Origin: Thermoleophilum album
Lineage (GTDB): Bacteria; Actinomycetota; Thermoleophilia; Solirubrobacterales; Thermoleophilaceae
Reading direction: 5' to 3'
Assembly (NCBI RefSeq): GCF_900108055.1
Contig: NZ_FNWJ01000002.1
Location: 320,382-384,381, forward strand
Length of the DNA stretch: 64,000 nucleotides
The position numbers and the translations under genes were made by a program. The first letter of the stretch is position 1. The number at the start of each line of letters is the position of its first letter. This document shows, piece after piece, positions 51,417-62,773 of this stretch. Below the pieces are notes generated by a model. That model saw nothing but the letters and a program-made list of their open reading frames with translations. It had not been told where the DNA came from and did no database searches.

Positions 51417-52409
51417 GTGGACCTCGAGCTCACTTTCTTGGGCACCGCCGGCTCGGCGCCGACCGCGCGGCGCGGTCTCCCCGCCTTTTTAGTGCGACGT
51501 GGTGGCTACCGATTGCTGATCGATTGCGGTGAGGGCACGCAGCGGCAACTGATTCGCTCGGAGGGGCTCGTCGAGCTCCCCGAGGTGTTGATCACGCACC
51601 TGCACGCCGACCACGTCTTGGGCTTGCCGGGGCTTCTCAAGACCTGGTCATTGATGGACCGCCAGACTCCGCTGGTGGTACGCGGTCCGCGCGGACTACG
51701 CGAGCTAATGCGCGCGTTCGGGCGCGTGGTGGGGCTCACGCGGCTGGGCTACGAGCTCGAGATAGAGGAGCTCGACGCACCGGTCGAGTTGCCGCGCGAC
51801 GGTTGGCGGGTCGGTGCCTTCCCGGTCGAGCACGGGGTGCCGGCGCTCGGCTACGCGATCGTCGAGGACGACCGGCCGGGCCGCTTCGACCCCGAGCGGG
51901 CGCGGGCCTTGGGTGTCCAGCCGGGCCCCGATTTTGGGCGCTTGCAGCGTGGCGAGCCGGTTTGCGGATCGACTGGAGAGGTGCGTCCGGAGCAGGTGAT
52001 GGGACCGCCACGGCCCGGCCGCAAGCTCGTCTTCAGCGGCGATACCCGTCCCTGCGAATTCCTGCGCGCGGCGGCGTGGCGCTGCGACGTCCTGGTGCAC
52101 GAAGCAACCTTTGTCCACGAGGACGCCCAGCGCGCAGCGGAGACCGGCCACGCGACTGCGCGCGAGGCCGCCGAGCTGGCAGCTGCCTGCGAGGTGCGGA
52201 TGCTCGCGCTGACCCATCTTTCGCCCCGCTATCCGCCACGTGTGCTGGAGGAGGAGGCGCGCGCGCTGTTCCCGAGCACGGTCGTTCCGCGTGACCTCGA
52301 CCGGCTGGTGGTGCCGTTTCCCGAGCGCGGCCGGCCGACGCTGGTGGGGCGCCGCGAGGAGCCGGGTTCGCGCGACGACGAGACGGTCGAGCTCGTCCAG
52401 GGCGCCTGA
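51417..52409 (+). CDS. rnz: Ribonuclease Z
   Basis: RNase Z cuts the 3' trailer from tRNA precursors, needed here because the three tRNA genes lack an encoded CCA. The 330-residue MBL-fold protein has LTFLGTAGSAPT, the metal motif THLHADHVLGLPGLL, FSGDTRPCEFL and VHEATF, and the final His in LTHLSPRY. It starts with GTG 51417; AAGATT 6 bp upstream may be a weak -10 element. A separate TACCTT promoter follows for pyrR. Confidence 0.93.
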   Translation: MDLELTFLGTAGSAPTARRGLPAFLVRRGGYRLLIDCGEGTQRQLIRSEGLVELPEVLITHLHADHVLGLPGLLKTWSLMDRQTPLVVRGPRGLRELMRAFGRVVGLTRLGYELEIEELDAPVELPRDGWRVGAFPVEHGVPALGYAIVEDDRPGRFDPERARALGVQPGPDFGRLQRGEPVCGSTGEVRPEQVMGPPRPGRKLVFSGDTRPCEFLRAAAWRCDVLVHEATFVHEDAQRAAETGHATAREAAELAAACEVRMLALTHLSPRYPPRVLEEEARALFPSTVVPRDLDRLVVPFPERGRPTLVGRREEPGSRDDETVELVQGA

Positions 52410-52415
52410 TACCTT
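52407..52415 (+). promoter_or_regulatory. Extended -10 (TGATACCTT) for the pyr operon
   Basis: TACCTT (52410-52415) is preceded by TGA (52407-52409, the rnz stop), making a TGn extended -10. RNA would start near 52422, leaving a leader that contains the PyrR box. Confidence 0.5.
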
Positions 52416-52437
52416 TCGGGCGCATCCTTTAACCGCG

Positions 52438-52457
52438 TCCAGCGAGGCCGGAAGGAG
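52438..52457 (+). promoter_or_regulatory. PyrR-binding RNA motif overlapping the pyrR ribosome-binding site
   Basis: TCCAGCGAGGCCGGAAGGAG resembles the PyrR-binding loop of pyr leaders (UCCAGnGAGGCUnGnAAGG type). Its last bases GGAAGGAG are the Shine-Dalgarno sequence for pyrR, so PyrR bound to UMP could block its own and operon translation. Confidence 0.6.
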
Positions 52458-52465
52458 CGAAAGAG

Positions 52466-53023
52466 ATCAGCGAGCGCGAAAAAGTCGTCCTCGACAGCGA
52501 GGACGTGCGGCGGATGCTCGTGCGCATCGCGCACGAGATCGTCGAACGTAACGGCGGCGACGCCGTCGCCATCGTCGGTATTCACCCGCGCGGCGTCATC
52601 CTCGCTCAACGTCTGCGCTCGAAAGTCGCGGAGCTTGTCGGCGAACCGGTGCCTCTCGGGGAGATCGACATCTCCTTCTACCGCGACGACCTGACCCTGC
52701 GCGGCCCCGAACACCAGCCGACGGTGCGAGACACGCGCATCGAGTTCCCGGTCGACCGCTACACGACGGTGCTGGTCGACGACGTCCTCTATACGGGCCG
52801 CACCGTCAGGGCGGCGATCGAGGCCTTGTTCGACTACGGGCGTCCGCGCCGCGTGCAGCTTGCAGTGGTCTGCGATCGGGGCCATCGCGAGCTGCCGATT
52901 CGACCGGACTTCGTCGGCAAGAACCTGCCCACCTCGCGCCGGGAGCGCGTAAACGTGCGGCTCGCCGAGCTCGACGGAATCGACGAGGTGACGATCGCCG
53001 AGTTGGCGGAGGTCGGCTCGTGA
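52466..53023 (+). CDS. pyrR: PyrR, pyr operon regulator / uracil phosphoribosyltransferase, probable ATC start
   Basis: PyrR senses UMP and represses the pyr operon through RNA binding; it also has UPRTase activity. The 185-residue reading from ATC 52466 gives the expected N-terminus [25 protein letters not shown], then the PRPP motif [20 protein letters not shown] and [10 protein letters not shown]. The first standard start, GTG 52505, would drop the conserved first strand. No ATG/GTG/TTG exists between the in-frame stop at 52430 and 52505. The Shine-Dalgarno sequence GGAAGGAG lies 8 bp before the ATC. It heads the pyr operon. Confidence 0.85.
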   Translation: MSEREKVVLDSEDVRRMLVRIAHEIVERNGGDAVAIVGIHPRGVILAQRLRSKVAELVGEPVPLGEIDISFYRDDLTLRGPEHQPTVRDTRIEFPVDRYTTVLVDDVLYTGRTVRAAIEALFDYGRPRRVQLAVVCDRGHRELPIRPDFVGKNLPTSRRERVNVRLAELDGIDEVTIAELAEVGS

Positions 53024-53039
53024 GGGGAGGGGAGTGCCA

Positions 53040-53999
53040 GTGAGCCGTCATCTGCTCTCGATCGACGACCTCTCGCGAGCCGACATCGAGCGGCTACTGA
53101 CGAGGGCGGCGAGCTTCGCCGAGGTCTCCGGCCGCGAGATCAAGAAGGTGCCGACGCTGCGCGGGCGGACCGTCATCAACCTCTTCATGGAGCCCTCCAC
53201 CCGCACGCAATCGTCGTTCGAGCTCGCTGCCAAGCGCCTCTCGGCGGACGTCGTGACGGTCAAGACCCAAGGGTCCTCAGTCGAAAAGGGCGAGTCCTTC
53301 AAGGACACCGTGTTGACGCTTTCGGCCTACGATCCGGCAGCGATCGTGGTGCGTTCGCCGTACGCCGGCGCGGCGCTGCAAGTGGCGGGCTGGACGCGAG
53401 CGTCGGTGGTCAACGCCGGCGACGGCAAGCACGAGCACCCGACACAAGCGCTGCTCGACCTCTTCGCGCTGCGCTCCCGTCTTGGTACCTGCGAGGGGCT
53501 CAACGTCTGGATCGTCGGCGACATTGCCCACAGCCGCGTCGCGCGTTCGGGCATCAAGGCTTTCCGTAAGGTCGGCTGCGAAGTCACGGTTTGCGGTCCG
53601 CCGACGATGGTCCCCCCGGGGATCGCTGCGCTCGGTTGCGAGGTCCGCTACGACCTCGCGGGCATCGAGCGGGCCGACGTCATCTACGCGCTGCGCGTCC
53701 AGCGCGAGCGGATCGCCGGGGCGCTTGCGCCATCGCTGCGCGAGTACGTGGAGCGCTGGCAGATCGACGGCCGGCGCCTGCGCCCCGGTCAGCTGGTGAT
53801 GCACCCGGGGCCGGTCAACCGGGGGGTCGAGTTGGCCGCCGAGGTCTGCGACTCCCCGCAGTCGCTGATCCTCGCCCAAGTCGAGTCCGGAGTGTTCGTA
53901 CGGATGGCGGTGCTCTACGACCTGCTGGCCGGTCCCGGTCCCTCGGCAGCTGCCAAGGCGCCTCAGGGAGACGAGCGCGGAGCCCCACAACCGGCATGA
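53040..53999 (+). CDS. pyrB: Aspartate carbamoyltransferase catalytic subunit
   Basis: PyrB makes carbamoyl-aspartate in pyrimidine synthesis. The 319-residue protein has FMEPSTRTQSSFELAAKRL (carbamoyl phosphate site), HEHPTQALLDLFAL and VMHPGPVNRGVEL. GTG 53040 is preferred over GTG 53034 because of its distance to the GAGGGGAGGGGA ribosome-binding site at 53022. No pyrI is present. Its stop overlaps pyrC (ATGA). Confidence 0.96.
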   Translation: MSRHLLSIDDLSRADIERLLTRAASFAEVSGREIKKVPTLRGRTVINLFMEPSTRTQSSFELAAKRLSADVVTVKTQGSSVEKGESFKDTVLTLSAYDPAAIVVRSPYAGAALQVAGWTRASVVNAGDGKHEHPTQALLDLFALRSRLGTCEGLNVWIVGDIAHSRVARSGIKAFRKVGCEVTVCGPPTMVPPGIAALGCEVRYDLAGIERADVIYALRVQRERIAGALAPSLREYVERWQIDGRRLRPGQLVMHPGPVNRGVELAAEVCDSPQSLILAQVESGVFVRMAVLYDLLAGPGPSAAAKAPQGDERGAPQPA

Positions 54000-55360
54000 C
54001 CGGCGAAGCGCTGAAACTCCACCGCCACCTCGCGCTGCGCGTCGGCGCACCGGCGGAGCTGGTGATCAGTCGCGTGCGCGCTCTCGATCCGAGCTGCGGG
54101 GTCGACACGGTCTGCGATCTCGTGGTGCGAGGCGGGCGGATCGCCGAGCTCGCAGCACCAGGCACCGCCGAGGCGGACGCCGGGGAACGGATCGACGGAG
54201 ACGGCAAGTGCGTGTTCCCGGCTTTCGTGGATCCCCACGTGCATTTGCGGACGCCCGGCCGCGAGGACGAAGAAGACCTCGAGTCCGGTACGCGGGCTGC
54301 TGCCGCCGGTGGCTTCTGCTGTGTGATCGCGATGCCGAACACCGAGCCGGTGGTCGACAGCCCGGAGTTGATTCACGCGCTGCGGGCGCAGGCGATGCGA
54401 GAAGCACGCGTGCAAGTGGGGTTTGCAGCTGCGATCACGGTCGGCCAGCAGGGCGAGCGGCTCACCGACATGGCGGCGCTCGCCGATGCCGGCGCGCTTT
54501 GTCTGAGCGATGACGGCCTGCCGGTGCGCTCGCCCCGCCTCCTGCGGCAGGCCCTGCAGTACCAGCGGCTGCATCGCGTGCCGCTGGCGCTCCACGAAGA
54601 AGACCCGGAATTGTCCGCCGGCGGCGCTATGCACGAGGGCGAAGTCGCCCTGCGACTGGGCGTTTCGGGCATCCCGAGCGCGAGCGAGGCGACGATGGTC
54701 GCGCGCGACTTGTTGCTCGCCGAACTAGAGGGTGGGCGCATCCACGTCCAGCACGTCTCGGCGCGGCAAACGCTGGCGCTTGTCGAGTGGGCACGGGAGC
54801 GGGGAGTCGCGGTGAGCTGCGAGGTCACCCCGCATCACTTGCTGCTGTGCGAGGACGACGTCGCGGACCTCGACACCTCTCGCAAAATGAACCCGCCGCT
54901 CAGGAGCGCCGACGACCGGGAAGCTCTGATCGAAGCGCTACGCAGCGGCGCCATCGACTGCGTCGCTACGGATCATGCGCCACACGCGGCGGCGGAGAAG
55001 GAACAGCCGTTCGAACTCGCCCCGATGGGCACCACCGGCCTTGAGACGGCGTTCGCGGTTCTCTACGACGGCCTGGTGCGCCCCGGCCGGATCACGCTCG
55101 CCACGCTGGTCGACCGGCTAACGGCAGGAGCTCCGCTGTTCGGCATCGAACGACCGACGCTCAGCGTCGGCGCGACCGCCAATCTCTGCCTCGTCGATCT
55201 CGACGCCGAGTGGACGGTCGGCGAGAACGGCTTCGAGAGCCGCTCCGCGAACAACGCCTTCCTCGGGCGGAAGGTGCACGGTCGGGTGCTGCTCACGACC
55301 AGCGCCGGCCAGGTCGCTTGGCGCGACCGCTCGATCCTGCTCAAGGAGGTGCCCGCTTGA
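53996..55360 (+). CDS. pyrC: Dihydroorotase
   Basis: PyrC cyclises carbamoyl-aspartate to dihydroorotate. The 454-residue amidohydrolase of the class I (long) type has DPHVHLRTPGREDEEDL (metal site), the lysine-position region, CEVTPHHLLL and ATDHAPHAAAEK (distal Asp). ATG 53996 overlaps the pyrB stop; the much longer reading back to 53591 lies within pyrB in another frame and is a shadow. It ends at TTGA, shared with the next gene. Confidence 0.95.
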   Translation: MTGEALKLHRHLALRVGAPAELVISRVRALDPSCGVDTVCDLVVRGGRIAELAAPGTAEADAGERIDGDGKCVFPAFVDPHVHLRTPGREDEEDLESGTRAAAAGGFCCVIAMPNTEPVVDSPELIHALRAQAMREARVQVGFAAAITVGQQGERLTDMAALADAGALCLSDDGLPVRSPRLLRQALQYQRLHRVPLALHEEDPELSAGGAMHEGEVALRLGVSGIPSASEATMVARDLLLAELEGGRIHVQHVSARQTLALVEWARERGVAVSCEVTPHHLLLCEDDVADLDTSRKMNPPLRSADDREALIEALRSGAIDCVATDHAPHAAAEKEQPFELAPMGTTGLETAFAVLYDGLVRPGRITLATLVDRLTAGAPLFGIERPTLSVGATANLCLVDLDAEWTVGENGFESRSANNAFLGRKVHGRVLLTTSAGQVAWRDRSILLKEVPA

Positions 55361-55899
55361 CCGCACCGACGATGCTCGATCGCGAGCGCACCGCGCTGGT
55401 CGTCGTCGACGTCCAGCGCGCGTTCGCCAAGGCCGTAGCCGAGTTCGACCGCGTCGCACAGGCCACGCGCAAGTTGATCCAGGCGGCGCACCTGCTCGAG
55501 CTGCCGGTGGTAGTCACCGAGCAGTACCCGCAAGGCCTGGGGCCGACGGTGGAGTCGGTGGCGGAGCTCCTCGATGGCGATCTGCGCCTCGAAAAGCGGC
55601 GCTTCGCGGCGTGCGACGCCGAGGGCTTCGAGCTCTTTGGTCGCTCGCAGGTCGTCCTCTGCGGCATCGAGGCTCACGTCTGTGTCGCTCAGACCGCACT
55701 GCTACTGCTGCGTCGAGGCCTCGAAGTGCACCTAGTCGTCGACGCCGTCGCCTCGCGCCACGAGCGCGACCGAGAGGTGGCGCTGCGACGGCTGGAGCAG
55801 GCCGGCGTGGTCCCACAGACCGTGGAATCGGTGCTGTTCGAGTTGATCCGCGGTGCTGACCATCCCCGCTTCAAGGACGTGCAGGAGCTCGTCAAGTGA
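55357..55899 (+). CDS. Isochorismatase-family cysteine hydrolase within the pyr operon
   Basis: A 180-residue hydrolase with the Asp-Lys-Cys triad: Asp 18 in VVVDVQ, Lys 80 in EKRRF, Cys 109 in GIEAHVCVAQTA. Family members hydrolyse amides such as nicotinamide, ureidoacrylate (RutB) or isochorismate. The TTG start overlaps pyrC and is preceded by AAGGAGGTG, one of the strongest ribosome-binding sites here; the ATG at 55372 lacks such spacing. It is an unusual passenger between pyrC and carA, so a pyrimidine-related substrate is plausible but unproven. Confidence 0.85.
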   Translation: MTAPTMLDRERTALVVVDVQRAFAKAVAEFDRVAQATRKLIQAAHLLELPVVVTEQYPQGLGPTVESVAELLDGDLRLEKRRFAACDAEGFELFGRSQVVLCGIEAHVCVAQTALLLLRRGLEVHLVVDAVASRHERDREVALRRLEQAGVVPQTVESVLFELIRGADHPRFKDVQELVK

Positions 55900-57100
55900 G
55901 CACCGTCACGCCAGCCGGTAGCGCTCCGCAGCCACTGCCCCGTAACCACGGTCCCGAGGGGGCGCAGCCCGGTTACCTGCTGTTGGAGGACGGCACGCGC
56001 TTCGACGGCTTCTCCGTCACGCACCACGCGCCAGCGGTCGGCGAGGTCGTCTTCACGACCTCGATGAGCGGTTATCAGGAGACCGTCACGGACCCGAGCT
56101 ACCGCGGGCAGATCGTCGTTTTCACCTATCCGCTGATCGGTAACTACGGGGTCGCGCGCGAACACATGGAATCCGACGCCATCCACGCCCGTGCGGTCGT
56201 GATGCGGGAAGGCGTTGATGCCGAGGACGCGCCTTGCGCCGAGGGCGGCTGGCTCAGCTGGCTGACGGATTGCGCGGTACCGGCCCTCTCCGGCGCCGAC
56301 ACCCGCGCGCTGGTTCGCCACCTGCGCGACAAAGGTGCGATGCGGGGAGGCGTGTTCCCCGCAGCGGTGTCGCCCGCCGAGGCCCGCGCCTTGATCGAAG
56401 CGGAGCCGCCGATGAGCGGACGTGACCTCGTCGGCGAGGTCACCCCGCAGCAGCCGTTCGAGCTGCCGCCCGCCGACGGCGTCGCGGAGCGCGCCTTCGT
56501 AGCCGCGATCGACACCGGAATCAAGGCCTCGATCGTCCGCAACCTCCGCGAGCGGGGGGTTCGCTTGCGGCTCTTCCCGGCCTACAGCTCGGCCCAAGAG
56601 TTGTTGGTCGCGAACCCCGACGCAGTCTTCCTGGCCAACGGTCCCGGCGACCCGGCCGCGCTCGATCGCATCGTCGCGACCGTCCGGGAGCTGGTGGGGA
56701 AGGTGCCGGTGTGGGGCATCTGCCTTGGTCACCAACTGCTCTGCCGAGCGGTCGGGCTGGAGACGTTCAAGCTGCCGTTCGGTCATCGCGGCGCCAACCA
56801 CCCGGTCAAGGATCTCGCCACCGGTCGCATCGACATCACTTCCCAAAACCACGGCTTCGCGGTGCTCGGTCCGCGCGGCGAGCGGCGGGTCGAGGGCGAC
56901 GAGCCGCTGCGTTGGGAGACCGACTTCGGAACCGCCGAGCTTTCGCAGCTCAACCTCTACGACCGCACGGTCGAGGGGTTGGTACTGCGCGACGTGCCGG
57001 CCGCCACCGTTCAGTACCACCCCGAGGCCGGGCCGGGTCCACACGACGCCGTGTACCAGTTCGACCGTTTCCTCGAACAGCTCATCGGAGGTAGCCGCTA

Positions 57101-57101
<1 letters not shown>
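55896..57101 (+). CDS. carA: Carbamoyl phosphate synthetase small subunit
   Basis: CarA hydrolyses glutamine and passes ammonia to CarB. The 401-residue protein has the N-terminal CarA domain ([31 protein letters not shown]) and a C-terminal amidotransferase domain with the nucleophile in GICLGHQLL (Cys 276) and the distal His-Glu in [16 protein letters not shown] 55896 overlaps the previous stop (GTGA). The stop shares one base with the carB start. Confidence 0.97.
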
Positions 57102-60229
<3,128 letters not shown>

Positions 60230-60237
60230 GAGCCACG

Positions 60238-61083
60238 GTGGGGCGGACGGCGGCTGCAAAAAGCGGGCAAGAGGGCCCGCCGACCGTTCGGCCCGGCAAG
60301 TCCGAGTGGCCGCGGCGGGTCACCGCGCCGCCTGGTCGGCGACGGGCGCGCGTGCTGTGCAACCGCGCGGCCGGTCGGTACCGCTTGATCGAGGTCGACG
60401 ACGACGCTGGGCCACGACGGCCCACACCCGGCCAGTTCTACATGCTCGCGAGCGCGGAGGGTTGGCTCGGCGACGACGGGCGACCGTGGTTAGCACGCCC
60501 CTTTTCGCACGTGCGCAGCGAGCCGCTCGCGTTTCTGATCGACCCGGTAGGCCCAGGTAGCCGGCGTCTGGCGGCGTTGCAGGCAGGCCAGGGGGTGCAC
60601 TTGGTGGGGCCGCTCGGTCAAGGTTTTCGCCCACCCGCGACAGGCGCAACGGCCCTGCTCGTAGGCGGTGGCATCGGCATCGCACCGCTCGGTGCGCTCG
60701 CGCAGCGGCTCGGCGGCGCTTGCGAAGCGCTGCTCGGATTCAAAGACGCGCTGGCTGCCGAGGCGGCTGCGCTGGTTGCGGCACGCCGTGTCGCGCTCGC
60801 GACCGACGATGGCTCGCTCGGCCATCACGGCCTAGTCACCGACCTCCTGGCGCGACGGCTCGAAGCTGGCGGCGCGTTCGAGCTCTTCGCCTGCGGACCG
60901 GAGCCGATGTTGCGAGCGGTCGCCGAGGCAGCGCGCGCCGCCAACGTGCCGGCTCAGCTGGCCTTCGAAGCACCGATGGCCTGCGGCTTCGGGGCTTGCT
61001 TTGGCTGCGCGTTCGAGACTCAGGCGGGATGGATGCGGCTGTGCCTAGAAGGGCCCGTCGTTGACGCTCGTGATCTGCCGTGA
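60238..61083 (+). CDS. pyrK: Dihydroorotate dehydrogenase electron transfer subunit
   Basis: PyrK carries FAD and a 2Fe-2S cluster and passes electrons from type 1B dihydroorotate dehydrogenase to NAD. The 281-residue protein has a basic N-terminus (1-40), the FAD site around RPFSHVRSEPLAF, VGGGIGIAPLGALA, and the cluster cysteines ACGFGACFGCAFET followed by LCLEGPV. It starts with GTG 60238, 8 bp after carB. Its stop overlaps pyrD (GTGA). Confidence 0.93.
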   Translation: MGRTAAAKSGQEGPPTVRPGKSEWPRRVTAPPGRRRARVLCNRAAGRYRLIEVDDDAGPRRPTPGQFYMLASAEGWLGDDGRPWLARPFSHVRSEPLAFLIDPVGPGSRRLAALQAGQGVHLVGPLGQGFRPPATGATALLVGGGIGIAPLGALAQRLGGACEALLGFKDALAAEAAALVAARRVALATDDGSLGHHGLVTDLLARRLEAGGAFELFACGPEPMLRAVAEAARAANVPAQLAFEAPMACGFGACFGCAFETQAGWMRLCLEGPVVDARDLP

Positions 61084-62087
61084 GCTCAGCCGACGCACGG
61101 AGCTCAGCCGACCCACGGAGCAGCGCCGTGAGCCAAGCGGACGCGGGGGGTAGCTCGCCGGATCGCGCGGTTCGCGATCCGGCGACCACGCTGCGCTGCG
61201 AACCGCCGGCGATCGGCGGTTTCCGCCCGCCCGGGCGGGTTTTCAACGGCTCCGGAACTTTCGATGCGTTGGCGGCGTTGGAAGTTTTCGGCGACGCACT
61301 GCTTGCGAGCTTCCCTTTCGACGTCTACGTCTCCAAGACGATCACGCTCGCCCCGCGCCCCGGCAACCCACCGCCGCGCATCGCCGAGTGCGCGATCGGC
61401 ATGTTGAACTCGATCGGTTTGCCGAACAAGGGGGTCGAGCGCTTCTTGCGTGAGGAGCTTCCGCGGCTGGCCCGGCTCCCCGTTCCGCTGTGCGTCTCGG
61501 TGATGGGCTTCAGCCGCCAGGAGCTGGCCGAGTTGGTGGCGCGGGTCGGCGAGCGCGGCGAGGTCGCAGCGCTCGAGCTCAACGTCTCTTGCCCGAATGT
61601 CGAGACCGGGCTCGTGGTCGGTCAAGATCCCGCCGAGACGGCGCGCGCGGTGGAACGAGTGCGGCCGCTCACCGAGAAGCCCCTAATCGTCAAGCTCACC
61701 CCGACGGCGGCGGACCAGGCGGCAGTAGCACGGGCGGCTCAGGCGGCAGGCGCCGACGCCGTCTCGCTGGTCAACACCTTCCCTGGGACGGCCTTCGATG
61801 CCCGCGGTTCAGCGCTGCTGGGACCGGGCCGGGGGGGTCTTTCCGGTCCTGCGATTAAGCCGATCGCCCTTGCCCAAGTGCGCGAGGTAGCGACCGCCGT
61901 CTCGCTCCCGGTGATCGGTATGGGAGGAATCTGTGAGACCACCGATGCGCGCGAGTACCTGGCTGCCGGCGCCTCGTTCGTGGCGGTCGGCACCGCGAGC
62001 TTCCGCGATCCCCTGGCGGGGTTGGCGATTCGCCGAGCGCTCGCCGCCGAGGGGCAGGAATCTCCTGCAAAGCGCGCGATTGTCTAA
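61080..62087 (+). CDS. pyrD: Dihydroorotate dehydrogenase, class 1B catalytic subunit
   Basis: PyrD oxidises dihydroorotate to orotate with FMN. The 335-residue protein has MLNSIGLPNKGV, the catalytic Cys in LELNVSCPNVETG (class 1 type), KLTPTAADQ, VSLVNTFPG and VIGMGGICETTDAREYLAAGA. Pairing with pyrK defines class 1B (NAD-linked). The first 17 residues are a six-residue duplication SSADAR-SSADPR, so GTG 61128 may be the functional start. pyrF is not in the operon. Confidence 0.95.
   Translation: MSSADARSSADPRSSAVSQADAGGSSPDRAVRDPATTLRCEPPAIGGFRPPGRVFNGSGTFDALAALEVFGDALLASFPFDVYVSKTITLAPRPGNPPPRIAECAIGMLNSIGLPNKGVERFLREELPRLARLPVPLCVSVMGFSRQELAELVARVGERGEVAALELNVSCPNVETGLVVGQDPAETARAVERVRPLTEKPLIVKLTPTAADQAAVARAAQAAGADAVSLVNTFPGTAFDARGSALLGPGRGGLSGPAIKPIALAQVREVATAVSLPVIGMGGICETTDAREYLAAGASFVAVGTASFRDPLAGLAIRRALAAEGQESPAKRAIV
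61082..61117 (+). repeat. 18-bp tandem duplication at the start of pyrD
   Basis: GAGCTCAGCCGACGCACG (61082-61099) is followed by GAGCTCAGCCGACCCACG (61100-61117), one mismatch. A degenerate third copy, GTGAGCCAAGCGGACGCG, begins at 61128. Confidence 0.75.
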
Positions 62088-62128
62088 AGGCAGGAGAAGT
62101 AGCTTCAAGCTCAACCTAAGGGTTAGGT
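62054..62128 (+). other. Alternative hairpins and a 15-bp palindrome after pyrD
   Basis: TCCTGC (62063-62068) can pair with GCAGGA upstream (62054-62059) or downstream (62090-62095). Further on ACCTAA-GGG-TTAGGT (62114-62128) is a perfect palindrome. They lie around the pyrD stop and before the mihF promoter; a terminator or operator role is possible. Confidence 0.35.
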
Positions 62129-62180
62129 GATTTATCCGCTATTTGCGCTTCGGTGGCCAGTCGCAGGCGCCGAGCGAGTG

Positions 62181-62186
62181 TAAGAT
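62181..62186 (+). promoter_or_regulatory. -10 element TAAGAT for leaderless mihF
   Basis: TAAGAT ends 8 bp before ATG 62195, supporting that start over GTG 62153. Confidence 0.55.
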
Positions 62187-62194
62187 CGCCGCCC

Positions 62195-62773
62195 ATGCTC
62201 GTCCCCCGGAGAACCCTCGCAGAGCCGCTCTCCGGAGCAGGTACCTCGCAAACCGGCGACCAACCCAAGGACCGCTCGGTGGCCAACGCGGACTGCGGCG
62301 GGTCGCTCGACGTGGCCGATGGCGACCCCTGCCCACGGACCTTGGAGGACGTCGGCGACAATCCGGTGCGTGCGACCGCCAGCGGCGGTGTCGGTGATCG
62401 GCTAGAGGCTGCGGCCCGCGAAGACCGCCAGGCGCCTGCCGCCGCACAGGATGGGCGGCGTAATGCTGCGGCTCCAGAGCGATCGCTTGCCCAACGGATG
62501 GAAGCGCTTCGGCGCGCTAACGAGATCCGCACGCGGCGCGCGCGGCTGAAGCGCGACCTCAAGGCGGGGCGGGTGAGGATCGACGAGCTGTTGCTCGATC
62601 CCCCCGACTATGTGCTCACGGCGAAAGTTTTCGACTTGCTCCTCGCCGTCCCGAAGTTCGGCCGTGTCAAGGTCAACCGTGCGCTCACGCACTGCCGCAT
62701 CTCGCCGAGCAAGACGATCGGCGGCTTGTCCGAGCGGCAGCGCAACGAGCTCGTCGCCTACCTGCGCCGATAG
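62195..62773 (+). CDS. mihF: Integration host factor, actinobacterial type (mIHF)
   Basis: mIHF is a DNA-bending nucleoid protein special to actinobacteria. The 192-residue protein has a disordered, charged N-terminus (1-95) and a C-terminal mIHF domain (about 100-192; RSLAQRMEALRRANEIRTRRARLKRDLKAG, VPKFGRVKVNRALTHCRISPSKTIGGLS). The helix-two-turn-helix around FGRVKVNR is the DNA-binding core. The long N-terminal region is unusual compared with the core-only form. Its order with gmk-rpoZ-coaBC is classical. Confidence 0.9.
   Translation: MLVPRRTLAEPLSGAGTSQTGDQPKDRSVANADCGGSLDVADGDPCPRTLEDVGDNPVRATASGGVGDRLEAAAREDRQAPAAAQDGRRNAAAPERSLAQRMEALRRANEIRTRRARLKRDLKAGRVRIDELLLDPPDYVLTAKVFDLLLAVPKFGRVKVNRALTHCRISPSKTIGGLSERQRNELVAYLRR

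Noticed and set aside
53591-53995. N-terminal extension of pyrC across pyrB
   Set aside because: It lies in another frame of pyrB; dihydroorotase similarity starts just after ATG 53996, which overlaps the pyrB stop.
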